From Alphaproteobacteria bacterium (lineage in GTDB: Bacteria > Pseudomonadota > Alphaproteobacteria > SHVP01): DNA of 64,000 bases. The stretch spans positions 434,001-498,000 of the forward strand of contig JAVJOO010000005.1 in NCBI GenBank assembly GCA_040216735.1. The letters are read 5' to 3'. The notes under the pieces were generated by a model. The model was not told where the DNA came from and made no database searches. It was given only the letters and a program-made list of their open reading frames with translations. A program made the translations under genes and the position numbers. This document shows positions 43,055 to 51,183 of this stretch, one piece after another (the first letter of the stretch is position 1; each line of letters begins with the position of its first letter).

Positions 43055-44212
43055 TTATTGCGCCGCGGTGCTGCTTTCTTCGCCTAGGTGACGAACCGCC
43101 GGAAAGACGATATCCCGCAGGTATTCCATGGTCCGCCGCCCTACCGCGCGCGGCATATTGCCGATGTTGCAGTGCAATCCCATGTGCCGGATGCCCAACT
43201 CCTTGTGGAATCGGGTGATCTGTTCGATCGCCATTTCAGGTGTCCCGCAGACCATCAACCCGGCCTCGACCTTGTCGTCGAAACTCAGGCCGCCTTGGCG
43301 CATGTTGACAAAGGTCTTGCGACGTTCTTCCAGTTCCTGGGCCGAACCGAAGTACCGCGTTTTTTGAATGACGATCTGTTGCGCCGTGCGGATGCCGCCG
43401 CCCAAGGTGCCGAAGAAATACTCGATCGACGGCTCGAGGTAGCTCTTGGCCTCTTCGTAGGTCGGCGCGATGCAACAGTTGGCGCCGGTTGTGAAATGAT
43501 CCGCGGTCGGTTCCCAGCCGGCCTCGCGCGCATACTGGCGATAGCGGTCCTGCGTCTTGCGCGCATCGTCGAACGACGTCAACGCAAGGATACCCGCGAT
43601 GGCCTTGAACTTGGCCGCGATCCGCGCGGAGCGGTCGGTCGAGACCGACATTACGAGCGGCGGATGAGGTTTTTGGATCGGGCGCGGCCAGACCGAAACG
43701 GCGCGGTACTGATAATACTCGCCCTCCCACCCGAAGGGTTCGGGCTCGGTCCAGCACTTGAGGATCAGTTCGACTGCCTCTTCCATCCGGTCGTAGGATT
43801 CGTCGGCCGCTACGTTGTACGCGACGTACTCATGGGGGATGCCGCGCATGAAGCCAGCGACGAGACGTCCGCCGCTGGCGACATCGAGCATGGCGTATTC
43901 CTCTGCGATGCGGATCGGGTTAGTGATCGGCACCAGGTTGCCTGCTTGGAGAATACGCGCCGTCTTCGTGCGATCGGCGAGAATCGCGCCAACGAGATTG
44001 GGATTGGGCATCATGCCATAGGGGCTGAAATGGTGTTCGTTGGATCCCATCCAATCAAAACCACAAGCCTCGGCGTAAACCTTGTCTTCGATATATTCCC
44101 GCCACAGAGTTTGGGCGAGGTCGCCGTCGTACTGTTTATTCGGAACCGGCCAGTCCTTGGCGGCCTCTTTCACCCCGGTATAGGGCATGAAGTGCGTGTG
44201 GGTGAACTGCAT
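43055..44212 (-). CDS. LLM-class flavin-dependent monooxygenase (luciferase-like)
   Basis: The 385-residue TIM-barrel flavoprotein has the luciferase-family segments EACGFDWMGSNEHHFSPYG, LDVASGGRLVAGFMRG and FDDARKTQDRYRQYAREAG. It uses reduced FMN and O2, for example to open or desulfonate a substrate. It needs a flavin reductase; one is encoded at 22037. GGAGGGG precedes the ATG at 44212. It lies between two orphan binding-protein genes, suggesting that their ligand is its substrate. Confidence 0.85.
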   Translation of the reverse strand: MQFTHTHFMPYTGVKEAAKDWPVPNKQYDGDLAQTLWREYIEDKVYAEACGFDWMGSNEHHFSPYGMMPNPNLVGAILADRTKTARILQAGNLVPITNPIRIAEEYAMLDVASGGRLVAGFMRGIPHEYVAYNVAADESYDRMEEAVELILKCWTEPEPFGWEGEYYQYRAVSVWPRPIQKPHPPLVMSVSTDRSARIAAKFKAIAGILALTSFDDARKTQDRYRQYAREAGWEPTADHFTTGANCCIAPTYEEAKSYLEPSIEYFFGTLGGGIRTAQQIVIQKTRYFGSAQELEERRKTFVNMRQGGLSFDDKVEAGLMVCGTPEMAIEQITRFHKELGIRHMGLHCNIGNMPRAVGRRTMEYLRDIVFPAVRHLGEESSTAAQ

Positions 44213-44314
44213 GGGATGCCCCTCCGCTACCGGCGCCGGTGCGCGCCGCACGTGACGACCTATAGAAAGGGGCCCACGACGGTGCCGTGAGCCCCCCAAT
44301 CCGTGCGTTTCGCG

Positions 44315-45823
44315 TTAACCGCCGATGGAAAGATCGTGCCAGTTGATGACCCGATTTTTCGGCGCATAGCCCGAAACTTTATTGCTGACAGCGTCGATCT
44401 GGACTTCCTCATAAAGGAAAATGGCAGACGCCTGATCGTGGTAGTGCTTGTTGATCTGCTTCAGCATTTCGCGGCGCTTGTTCTCGTCGAATTCCTCGTT
44501 CGCCGCTTTGATGGTCGGCTCGATCTCCGGGAAGCACGTCCATTTGGTGGCCGTGTTGCACGAGTGCAGCGCGTTGATCGAACGCATGACATCCATCGTC
44601 GGTTCGGAGCCATAGTTAAATCCGAACAACGGGGCCATCTTGGTCGAATCCCGGACCTTGCCGATCAGGTCCGGTAGCGTGATCTCGTTGATCGTGATCT
44701 TGACCCCGACCTTGGCTGCGTCGAGCGCGACCTGCGAATAGATTTCGCGACGTTCGGCGACGTTAACCACGGCCTCGGCGAGCAGTTCGAGACCATCGCC
44801 GTAACCGGCTTCGGCAAGAAGTTGACGCGCTTTGGCTGGATCGTAGGGATATGCCGCGACATCCGGATTGTATCCGTTCACGGTGCGGGCCGCGGGCTGG
44901 CCAGCCGGCACTGAAAGTCCACCAAGGATGGCATCGACGAATGCCTGTTTATTGACGGCGTAGTTTAGGGCTTGGCGCACACGGACATCGTGCAAGGGCG
45001 TTCCCGGCCGGTTTTGGAAGAACATCAGGTTGATGTTCTGCGGTGTCGAACTGACGACGAGTTTGCCGCCCGCAGCTTCGACGCGGCTGCGTGTCTCGGG
45101 CGAAACTTCGATAGCGAGATCTACTTGCTTGGATTCGAAAGCCGACATCCGGGCCGCCACTTCGGGCAGTTCGCGGACGACCAGCTTGTCGATCTTGCCC
45201 ACGCGCCACCCGGCAGTATGCGGCGTTACTTCGATGACGTCTTTTTGCCATGACACCGATTTGTAAGCGCCGGTGCCAATGGGATTGGTTGTGATCCCAT
45301 CGTAGCCAACGTCGTTGAACAGTTTCATGTTCACGACATAGAGGCCGCCGAGCAGCGGCGGCACCATCGGATCGGGTGTCTTCGTCGACACCTCGAGGGT
45401 TGCATCGTCGATCACCCGCGCAGCAATAATGTTCGACATATTGCGCAGCGTGTTGATCCCCTTGGCCTTACCTTCGTCGGTGTTGAGCCAATTGATGAGG
45501 TCGGCAATATCCGAGGCGTGCAGCGCCTTGCCGTCGTGGAACGTGACGCCCTGCCTGACCTTGAGCTCCCAGGTCGTGGGCGAGATGTTCTTCCAGGAAA
45601 CGGCTAGCCCGGGCACGGTACCGGTATCGGCGCCGTAAGTAACCGGATCGAAGGCAAGCTGGAAAAGCCAGCGCCCGGAATGCGACGCGTCGCCGAGCGG
45701 GTTGGCGAGCGAACGCGGCATGCTCGCGGTCGCGACGGTCATTTCAGCGGCACTTGCACCCCCGACCGCGATCATCGACGCGGTCGCGAACGGCACCAAG
45801 AAGTTACGTACGTATTTCTTCAC
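44315..45823 (-). CDS. ABC transporter substrate-binding protein, family 5, copy 2
   Basis: The 502-residue paralogue of the protein at 41421 starts with GTG at 45823, preceded by a strong GGGGAGGT. A Sec signal (VRNFLVPFATASMIAVGGAS) ends near residue 26. Family-5 landmarks are VRQGVTFHDGKALHASD and DVRVRQALNYAVNKQAF. C-terminal MRSINALHSCNT and TCFPEIEPTIKAANEEFD are shared with copy 1. On the minus strand TATAGT lies at 45868-45863, a possible -10, but no -35 was seen. Confidence 0.85.
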   Translation of the reverse strand: MKKYVRNFLVPFATASMIAVGGASAAEMTVATASMPRSLANPLGDASHSGRWLFQLAFDPVTYGADTGTVPGLAVSWKNISPTTWELKVRQGVTFHDGKALHASDIADLINWLNTDEGKAKGINTLRNMSNIIAARVIDDATLEVSTKTPDPMVPPLLGGLYVVNMKLFNDVGYDGITTNPIGTGAYKSVSWQKDVIEVTPHTAGWRVGKIDKLVVRELPEVAARMSAFESKQVDLAIEVSPETRSRVEAAGGKLVVSSTPQNINLMFFQNRPGTPLHDVRVRQALNYAVNKQAFVDAILGGLSVPAGQPAARTVNGYNPDVAAYPYDPAKARQLLAEAGYGDGLELLAEAVVNVAERREIYSQVALDAAKVGVKITINEITLPDLIGKVRDSTKMAPLFGFNYGSEPTMDVMRSINALHSCNTATKWTCFPEIEPTIKAANEEFDENKRREMLKQINKHYHDQASAIFLYEEVQIDAVSNKVSGYAPKNRVINWHDLSIGG

Positions 45824-45944
45824 AATCCTACCTCCCCGAAGGTTATCGTTAAGACAACGCATACTATAGGAGGCCCGTGTGCTGGGTAGCGGAATCATTC
45901 GCCAATCACCGCGAAGAATGTCCGGACCTTTGCCCGGCATTGCG

Positions 45945-46367
45945 TCAGCTTAGATTGCGGAGCGTCCGCGCCATCTGCTGCATGCCATCGCAGTAGGCTT
46001 GCCAATTGGGGCGAGCGAAGTCGTTCTTGAGGACGGCACCGGCCCGAACCAGGGCGTCCTTGAGACCGAGGATGCGGTCGCTGACATCGTCAGGATAACC
46101 GCGCGCAAAGGCATCGAAGGCCTGCTGGTCAAGGGGCGCGAAGAGGATTTGCGGGAAAAGGTCGATACTCTTCAGTGGCGCATCGATCCCGCGGGTCTCG
46201 CTGGTTGGCGGCGGATATCTGCGGACGAAAGCCTCGTACCCTCGTTGGCACTGGACGGCTATCTTTTCATCGACTTGGCCCGCATAGAGCCTGGCACTAT
46301 CGGGGTCCGGCCCGTCGCATGAAACCAAGAAACCTGCCAACAAAAGAGAGAGAGCCGCCCTTCGCAT
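45945..46367 (-). CDS. Small lipoprotein of unknown function
   Basis: The 140-residue protein begins with a short hydrophobic leader and a lipobox LVSC at residues 14-17, so it is probably anchored to a membrane. The mature part is polar with three further cysteines and a C-terminal helix (DGMQQMARTLRNLS). No family was recognised. It is divergent from the 92-residue protein gene. Confidence 0.65.
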   Translation of the reverse strand: MRRAALSLLLAGFLVSCDGPDPDSARLYAGQVDEKIAVQCQRGYEAFVRRYPPPTSETRGIDAPLKSIDLFPQILFAPLDQQAFDAFARGYPDDVSDRILGLKDALVRAGAVLKNDFARPNWQAYCDGMQQMARTLRNLS

Positions 46368-46396
46368 CGTTCATCTATTACGCTGGTTCGCTACCT

Positions 46397-46440
46397 CGGG
46401 CAACGCCCGTTCTGTGCGGGGCCTCTCGGTATTTACCGAG
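46397..46440. repeat. Two inverted repeats in a divergent intergenic region
   Basis: A 5-bp repeat (46397-46401 with 46405-46409) and a 7-bp repeat (46425-46431 with 46434-46440) lie between the lipoprotein gene and the small exported-protein gene. They could be leader hairpins of the lipoprotein transcript or operator half-sites. No promoter hexamers stand out. Confidence 0.35.
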
Positions 46441-46493
46441 TCTTAACCATGCCGTACCTACCCTAGGCTAAAGAAATTTCCGAGAGGACGACC

Positions 46494-46772
46494 ATGCGAT
46501 CCACCTTCTTACGCTACTTGGCGGCATCGACCCTCCTCTTGGGCCTCTTCGCTTTGCCGGCCGCATCCGGAGCCCAATCCCAGGCCTCCAAGACCGGTCT
46601 CGGCGTCTCCCGCCAGCAGGCCGGCGCGGCATCTGGTCAGTCCGCCGGCGCAACCGCGGGCGCCCTATCCATTGGCGCCGTTGCCGCCGCGGTCGGCGTT
46701 GTTGTTGTGATCGGGGTCGCGGTCGCCATCGGTTCGGGCGACGGCGCATCGTCGGCCTCCAGCACGAACTAG
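46494..46772 (+). CDS. Small exported Ala/Gly-rich protein
   Basis: The 92-residue product has a Sec signal (YLAASTLLLGLFALPAA, probable cleavage after SGA), a Gln/Ser/Gly linker and one hydrophobic segment (IGAVAAAVGVVVVIGVAVAIG) before a short Ser tail. It is likely a single-pass membrane or exported peptide. This architecture is common in small proteobacterial proteins of no known function. GAGAGGACG precedes the start. Confidence 0.65.
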   Translation: MRSTFLRYLAASTLLLGLFALPAASGAQSQASKTGLGVSRQQAGAASGQSAGATAGALSIGAVAAAVGVVVVIGVAVAIGSGDGASSASSTN

Positions 46773-46830
46773 CGAACAGCCCTAGACCCTCGCCGCGCGC
46801 CCTGCCAGACTCACGGCAGGAGGCAACATC

Positions 46831-47226
46831 ATGGCGAAAACCGAAAAATCCGACGATGCGTGGCGCGACAAGTTGACGCCTGAAGAATTCCACGTCCTCC
46901 GTGAGAAGGGGACGGAACGCGCGTTCTCCGGCGAATACAACAGTTTTAAGAAACCGGGGACTTTCGTATGCCGGGCTTGCGGCAACGACTTGTTCGATTC
47001 CCAAACAAAGTACGACTCCGGTAGCGGCTGGCCTAGCTTCTACGCGCCGATCGCGCCGGACAGAGTCGCCGAGGAACGCGACGTCAGCCACGGCATGGTT
47101 CGCGTCGAAGTTACCTGCAGCAAGTGCGGCTCCCACCTCGGGCATGTCTTCGACGATGGGCCGCAACCGACCGGTTTGCGCTACTGTATGAACTCGCTCT
47201 CGCTGAAGCACAAACCCACCGACTGA
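46831..47226 (+). CDS. msrB: Peptide-methionine (R)-S-oxide reductase
   Basis: The 131-residue enzyme reduces the R-epimer of methionine sulfoxide in damaged proteins. It has two zinc CxxC pairs (CRACGNDLF and [12 protein letters not shown]), the substrate loop [11 protein letters not shown] and the catalytic cysteine in [18 protein letters not shown] precedes the ATG. It is followed 4 bp later by the ZntB-like gene. Confidence 0.93.
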   Translation: MAKTEKSDDAWRDKLTPEEFHVLREKGTERAFSGEYNSFKKPGTFVCRACGNDLFDSQTKYDSGSGWPSFYAPIAPDRVAEERDVSHGMVRVEVTCSKCGSHLGHVFDDGPQPTGLRYCMNSLSLKHKPTD

Positions 47227-47230
47227 CCCG

Positions 47231-48208
47231 ATGACCGACCGAGACGGCTTAGTCTACGCCGCGGTCCTTGACGGCAAAGGCGGTGCAACAACCGTTCTCG
47301 ATTGGGATGGCGTTCGCCAGTGGCAAACCGACCAGGGTCCCATCTGGATTCACCTTCAGCGTAATGTCGCCCAATCCGACCGGTGGCTGCGCGAAGAAAG
47401 CGGCCTCGATCAATTCACCGTCCAAGCACTGTTGGAAGACGACCCGCGCCCCCGAACCGCCGTCGTCGGCGACGGCATTCTCGCGGTTCTGCGCGGCGTG
47501 AACCTCAATCCGGGGGCCGATCACGAAGACATGGTGTCGGTGCGGCTTTTCGTGACGCGGGACCGCGTGATCTCGGTGCGAACCCGCGTCTTAGCCTCGG
47601 TCCAAGCCATGCGCGACGACATTAGCGCAGGGCGCGGCGCGAGAACGGCACCGGGCGTCCTCGCCCGCCTTGCCGACCACCTCGCGGTAAGAGTGGATCC
47701 CATCATCGAAGGTATCGAGGACCGTCTGGGCGACCTTGAGGCCAGCATCAGCGTCCGCCGCTCCACCGACTTGCGGCGCGATTTGCACGAAATTCGACGC
47801 GAAGCGATCGCCTTGCGCCGCCACATCGCGCCTCAACGCGACGCCATGAACAAACTTCCCGGCATCGACTCGCCCTTGCTTGATACGGCCCAGCGCAGCC
47901 GGATGCGCGAGGTCGCCGACCGGACCATGCGCCATGTCGAAGACTTGGATGCTGTGCGCGATCGTACCGCCGTCCTACAGGACGAACTGACGACCCAAAT
48001 GTCCGAACAGATGAACCGGACGATGTACCTGTTGACGGTCGTCGCGACCGTCATGCTTCCGCTCGGTTTCGTCACCGGATTACTTGGCGTCAACGTCGGC
48101 GGCATACCTGGCGCCGACACCCCATGGGCCTTCGCCGCGCTCTGCGCCATCCTCGCTGTGCTTGTGGCGGTTGAGGTCGTCCTCCTACGCCGGTTGCGGT
48201 GGGTCTAG
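47231..48208 (+). CDS. CorA/ZntB-family metal ion transporter
   Basis: The 325-residue protein has a large acidic cytoplasmic N-terminal domain and two C-terminal membrane helices. The selectivity motif GVNVGGIPG (variant of GMN) lies after the first helix, TVVATVMLPLGFVTGLL. This pattern (G-x-N-x-G-G-x-P) is typical of ZntB-like transporters. It forms a pentameric channel or exporter for Zn2+ or a similar divalent cation. It lies in a three-gene run with msrB and the MscS-like gene. Confidence 0.85.
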   Translation: MTDRDGLVYAAVLDGKGGATTVLDWDGVRQWQTDQGPIWIHLQRNVAQSDRWLREESGLDQFTVQALLEDDPRPRTAVVGDGILAVLRGVNLNPGADHEDMVSVRLFVTRDRVISVRTRVLASVQAMRDDISAGRGARTAPGVLARLADHLAVRVDPIIEGIEDRLGDLEASISVRRSTDLRRDLHEIRREAIALRRHIAPQRDAMNKLPGIDSPLLDTAQRSRMREVADRTMRHVEDLDAVRDRTAVLQDELTTQMSEQMNRTMYLLTVVATVMLPLGFVTGLLGVNVGGIPGADTPWAFAALCAILAVLVAVEVVLLRRLRWV

Positions 48209-48210
48209 CG

Positions 48211-49539
48211 ATGATCGGTGCCTTCGACGTCCAGCGCGTTTGGAATTTGATCGACCGTCTTGGCGATTGGCTAGTCGTTCATCTTTTGGTGCCACCGACC
48301 CTTGTCCAGTTTGCTGCCGCGTTGGCGTTGATCGCCGTCGCCGCGACGATCCGTATTCCCCTTCGACGCATCGCCAATCGGTTAATCGGCGATGCTACTT
48401 CGGAGGGGCCAGTGCGCCGCGTTATCGGCACGTTGCTGAGTCTGGCATTCCCGATCCTTGCCATTGCGCTGCTTTGGCTTGCCGTTGGCATCGCTAACAG
48501 CCTGGATCTGCCCAGTCGCGTGATCGGGGTCGCCGCCAGCCTTTTCAGTGCTTGGGTCCTGATCCGTTTTGTCTCCGGAATCGCGGGCGATACCACCCTC
48601 ACCCGCTCGGTTTCCTTCCTCGCATGGACCGTCGCCGCGCTCAACATCGTCGGCCTTTTGGACGTGACAATCAGCACGCTCGATGCTGCGTCCTTCGAAC
48701 TGGGATCGCTCAGGATTTCGGCTTTGACGATCATCAAAGGCATCACCGTCCTCAGCCTGCTGTTGTGGCTGGCGGTTGTCGTTTCGAGCGCGCTTGAGCG
48801 CCGCATTCGATCGGTCAGCGATCTCACCCCTTCCGTCCAAGTCCTCCTGATCAATCTCTCCAAGATCGCGCTCATCATTGTGGCCATCGTTGCGGGGATC
48901 AGTAGCGTTGGCATCGACCTGACGGCCTTTGCGGTCTTTACCGGTGCACTTGGCGTCGGCATCGGCTTTGGTTTGCAAAAGGTGTTCGCGAACTTCATCA
49001 GCGGGATCATCATCCTGCTCGACAAATCGATCAAACCTGGCGACGTCATCGAAATTGGGACGACCTACGGTCGGGTTATGTCGCTCGGGGCGCGGTATGT
49101 TGCCGTTGTCACACCGGACGCCCACGAATACTTGATCCCCAACGAAGAGCTGATTACCCAGCGTGTCGTTAACTGGTCGTTCAGCGACCAGATGGTTCGA
49201 CAATCTGCCGAGGTCGGCATTCATTACAATTCCGACCTACGCCAAGCCATCACACTTTGCCTCGAAGCGGCGGACGAGGTCGAACGCATCCTAGAGACAC
49301 CGAAACCGAAGTGTTTTGTTCAAGGGTTCGGCGACAATTCGGTGAACCTGTTGGTGAGTTACTGGATTAACGATCCGATGAACGGCACCGTCAACGTGCG
49401 GAGCGATCTGTTCTTAAGGATTTGGGACAAGTTCCATGCAGAGGGGATCGAAATTCCCTATCCGCAAAGGGATATCCACATCAAGGAGGGGGCGCTTGCG
49501 ATGCCGCAGCCCTCATTGAACCCGAACGACACGGCGTAA
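48211..49539 (+). CDS. MscS-family mechanosensitive channel
   Basis: The 442-residue membrane protein has five or six hydrophobic segments before the conserved MscS pore helix (LGVGIGFGLQKVFANFISGI) and the beta domain (SIKPGDVIEI). It opens under membrane tension to release solutes. The ATG at 48211 lies 2 bp after the ZntB stop; an in-frame GTG 12 bp upstream would overlap that gene. Confidence 0.88.
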   Translation: MIGAFDVQRVWNLIDRLGDWLVVHLLVPPTLVQFAAALALIAVAATIRIPLRRIANRLIGDATSEGPVRRVIGTLLSLAFPILAIALLWLAVGIANSLDLPSRVIGVAASLFSAWVLIRFVSGIAGDTTLTRSVSFLAWTVAALNIVGLLDVTISTLDAASFELGSLRISALTIIKGITVLSLLLWLAVVVSSALERRIRSVSDLTPSVQVLLINLSKIALIIVAIVAGISSVGIDLTAFAVFTGALGVGIGFGLQKVFANFISGIIILLDKSIKPGDVIEIGTTYGRVMSLGARYVAVVTPDAHEYLIPNEELITQRVVNWSFSDQMVRQSAEVGIHYNSDLRQAITLCLEAADEVERILETPKPKCFVQGFGDNSVNLLVSYWINDPMNGTVNVRSDLFLRIWDKFHAEGIEIPYPQRDIHIKEGALAMPQPSLNPNDTA

Positions 49540-49585
49540 CCGGCCGCCTCGCCGCACGGATACGCTGAGAGTTTCGCCACGAAGG

Positions 49586-50827
49586 TTAGCCGCGTTTCGT
49601 CAGAACGACGGTTAGAATCCCGAACCCGAGGCCCGGGATCGAGAGCGCCGCCAGCATTCCCGTCATCCCCAGTCCGTCGCCGCCTTCGAGACTTCCCACG
49701 AAGAAACTCGACAGTGTCATGAAACTGAACGAGACCGCCCCCAGCAACGCCGCGCCGGTTCCCGCGATCTTTGGGTCCACCTCGATCGCGCCGGCCATCG
49801 CGTTGGGGATGTTGATCCCGACGCCCACCGTGTAGACCATCATCAGCGGATAGAGAATCGCGATGTTCAGTTGGCCGGATAGGACAATGACAAACGACAG
49901 ACTTGCAGCACCCGCAGCAAGCGAACATCCGACGATAACCATCGGGTGAATCGATACCCGGCTCGAAATCCGGCTGGAGATTAGGTTGCCGATCATGAAC
50001 CCTGCTGGAAGCAAGGCCGTGAGGACACCGTAGAGTCCGCTGCTAACGCCAAGGGTCTCGATCACGACAAACGGTCCGCCTGTCATAAAACCGAAGATTC
50101 CGCCGCTTAGAAGCGCTTGGGACAGGGCGTAACTCATGAACAGCGGCGAGCGCAACAGACGGCCGTAGTTCGTGAGCATGCGGACGCCCCCGTACGCCGC
50201 AGCATCGCGTACCTTGTGCGTTTCCGGCAGAAAGACGATGGCGATGCCCAGAAAAATAAAGGCGATCACCGCAGTCGTCCAAAAAATACCCTGCCAGCCC
50301 AGCGCATTGGCCACAAAGCCGCCTGCAACCAGCGAGAGCAGCGGCGCGAGTGTTGCGCCGCTGTTGATCAACGCCATCGGCTTGCGGACATGGGGAAACG
50401 CCCATACATCGCGCGCGATAGCTCGTGCCAGAATTGTTCCGCCCACTGCACCGAAAGCCTGGGGTATCCGGGCCAAGGTCATCCATTCGATGGTGGGTGC
50501 CAGCGCTACGGCAATCGACCCGAGCCCGTAGATCGCCAAGCTGCCGATCAATACCCACCGCCGGCCGTAGCGATCGGACAACGGCCCATAGATCAACTGG
50601 GACACCGCGAACACCGCAAGAAACACCGTGAGCGTGAACTGTGCCGAGGAGGCATCGGTACCAAGGTCGCGCGCCAATTGCGGAATCGCTGGCGTGTACA
50701 TGACGCCACCGATCCAACCGATCGCACTCAGGCCTGCCAGCAGAAGCAACACGCAATCAAATCCTTTGAGCGATAGGGGCCGTGGACGGGGCCATGGCGG
50801 GAAACCGGCGAACAGCCAGCCCGCCAC
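49586..50827 (-). CDS. MFS transporter (Bcr/CflA type)
   Basis: The 413-residue protein has 12 hydrophobic segments. Motif A is LIYGPLSDRYGRRWVLI after TM2, and the opening TPAIPQLARDLGTDASSAQ matches Bcr/CflA drug-resistance exporters. The start is uncertain: GTG at 50827 lacks an SD, and the first 20 residues are Trp/Pro-rich and unusual. It converges with the MscS gene about 50 bp away. Confidence 0.82.
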   Translation of the reverse strand: MAGWLFAGFPPWPRPRPLSLKGFDCVLLLLAGLSAIGWIGGVMYTPAIPQLARDLGTDASSAQFTLTVFLAVFAVSQLIYGPLSDRYGRRWVLIGSLAIYGLGSIAVALAPTIEWMTLARIPQAFGAVGGTILARAIARDVWAFPHVRKPMALINSGATLAPLLSLVAGGFVANALGWQGIFWTTAVIAFIFLGIAIVFLPETHKVRDAAAYGGVRMLTNYGRLLRSPLFMSYALSQALLSGGIFGFMTGGPFVVIETLGVSSGLYGVLTALLPAGFMIGNLISSRISSRVSIHPMVIVGCSLAAGAASLSFVIVLSGQLNIAILYPLMMVYTVGVGINIPNAMAGAIEVDPKIAGTGAALLGAVSFSFMTLSSFFVGSLEGGDGLGMTGMLAALSIPGLGFGILTVVLTKRG

Positions 50828-50934
50828 AGTAGGCGGTTAGCCCGGATCCGCTATCGAAAAGATCGCACCGTGCAAGCAGACGATGGGATGGGGTCTTGAT
50901 AAGTGGGACCGATGCCATCGCCGTTGGAGTGTCC

Positions 50935-51183
50935 ATGGTCCCCCTATCGTGGCTTGTCGAAGAACGAATGCGCCTCTTTGTCTGGTGCATTCGCTGCGAC
51001 CACCATGGCACGATCGCGCCAGGGCTGCTGATTGACAGACTTGGCCCCGACTTTCCGATCCCGAAGGTCGCAAAAAAACTCGTCTGCACCAAATGCGGCG
51101 CGCACGAGTTCACCGTGAACCCCCATTGGAACGACGTCGACATTCCCGGCGCGCCCAAGATGTTTCCGGTTGCACCGCGCTAG
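50935..51183 (+). CDS. Small zinc-ribbon protein
   Basis: The 82-residue protein has two CxxC pairs, CIRC near residue 20 and CTKC near residue 54, as in a rubredoxin-like or zinc-ribbon fold. The ATG at 50935 follows GGAG at good spacing; one at 50968 is also possible. It has no recognised family. It overlaps the converging nitrilase gene by 4 bp through a CTAG that serves as stop on both strands. Confidence 0.6.
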   Translation: MVPLSWLVEERMRLFVWCIRCDHHGTIAPGLLIDRLGPDFPIPKVAKKLVCTKCGAHEFTVNPHWNDVDIPGAPKMFPVAPR

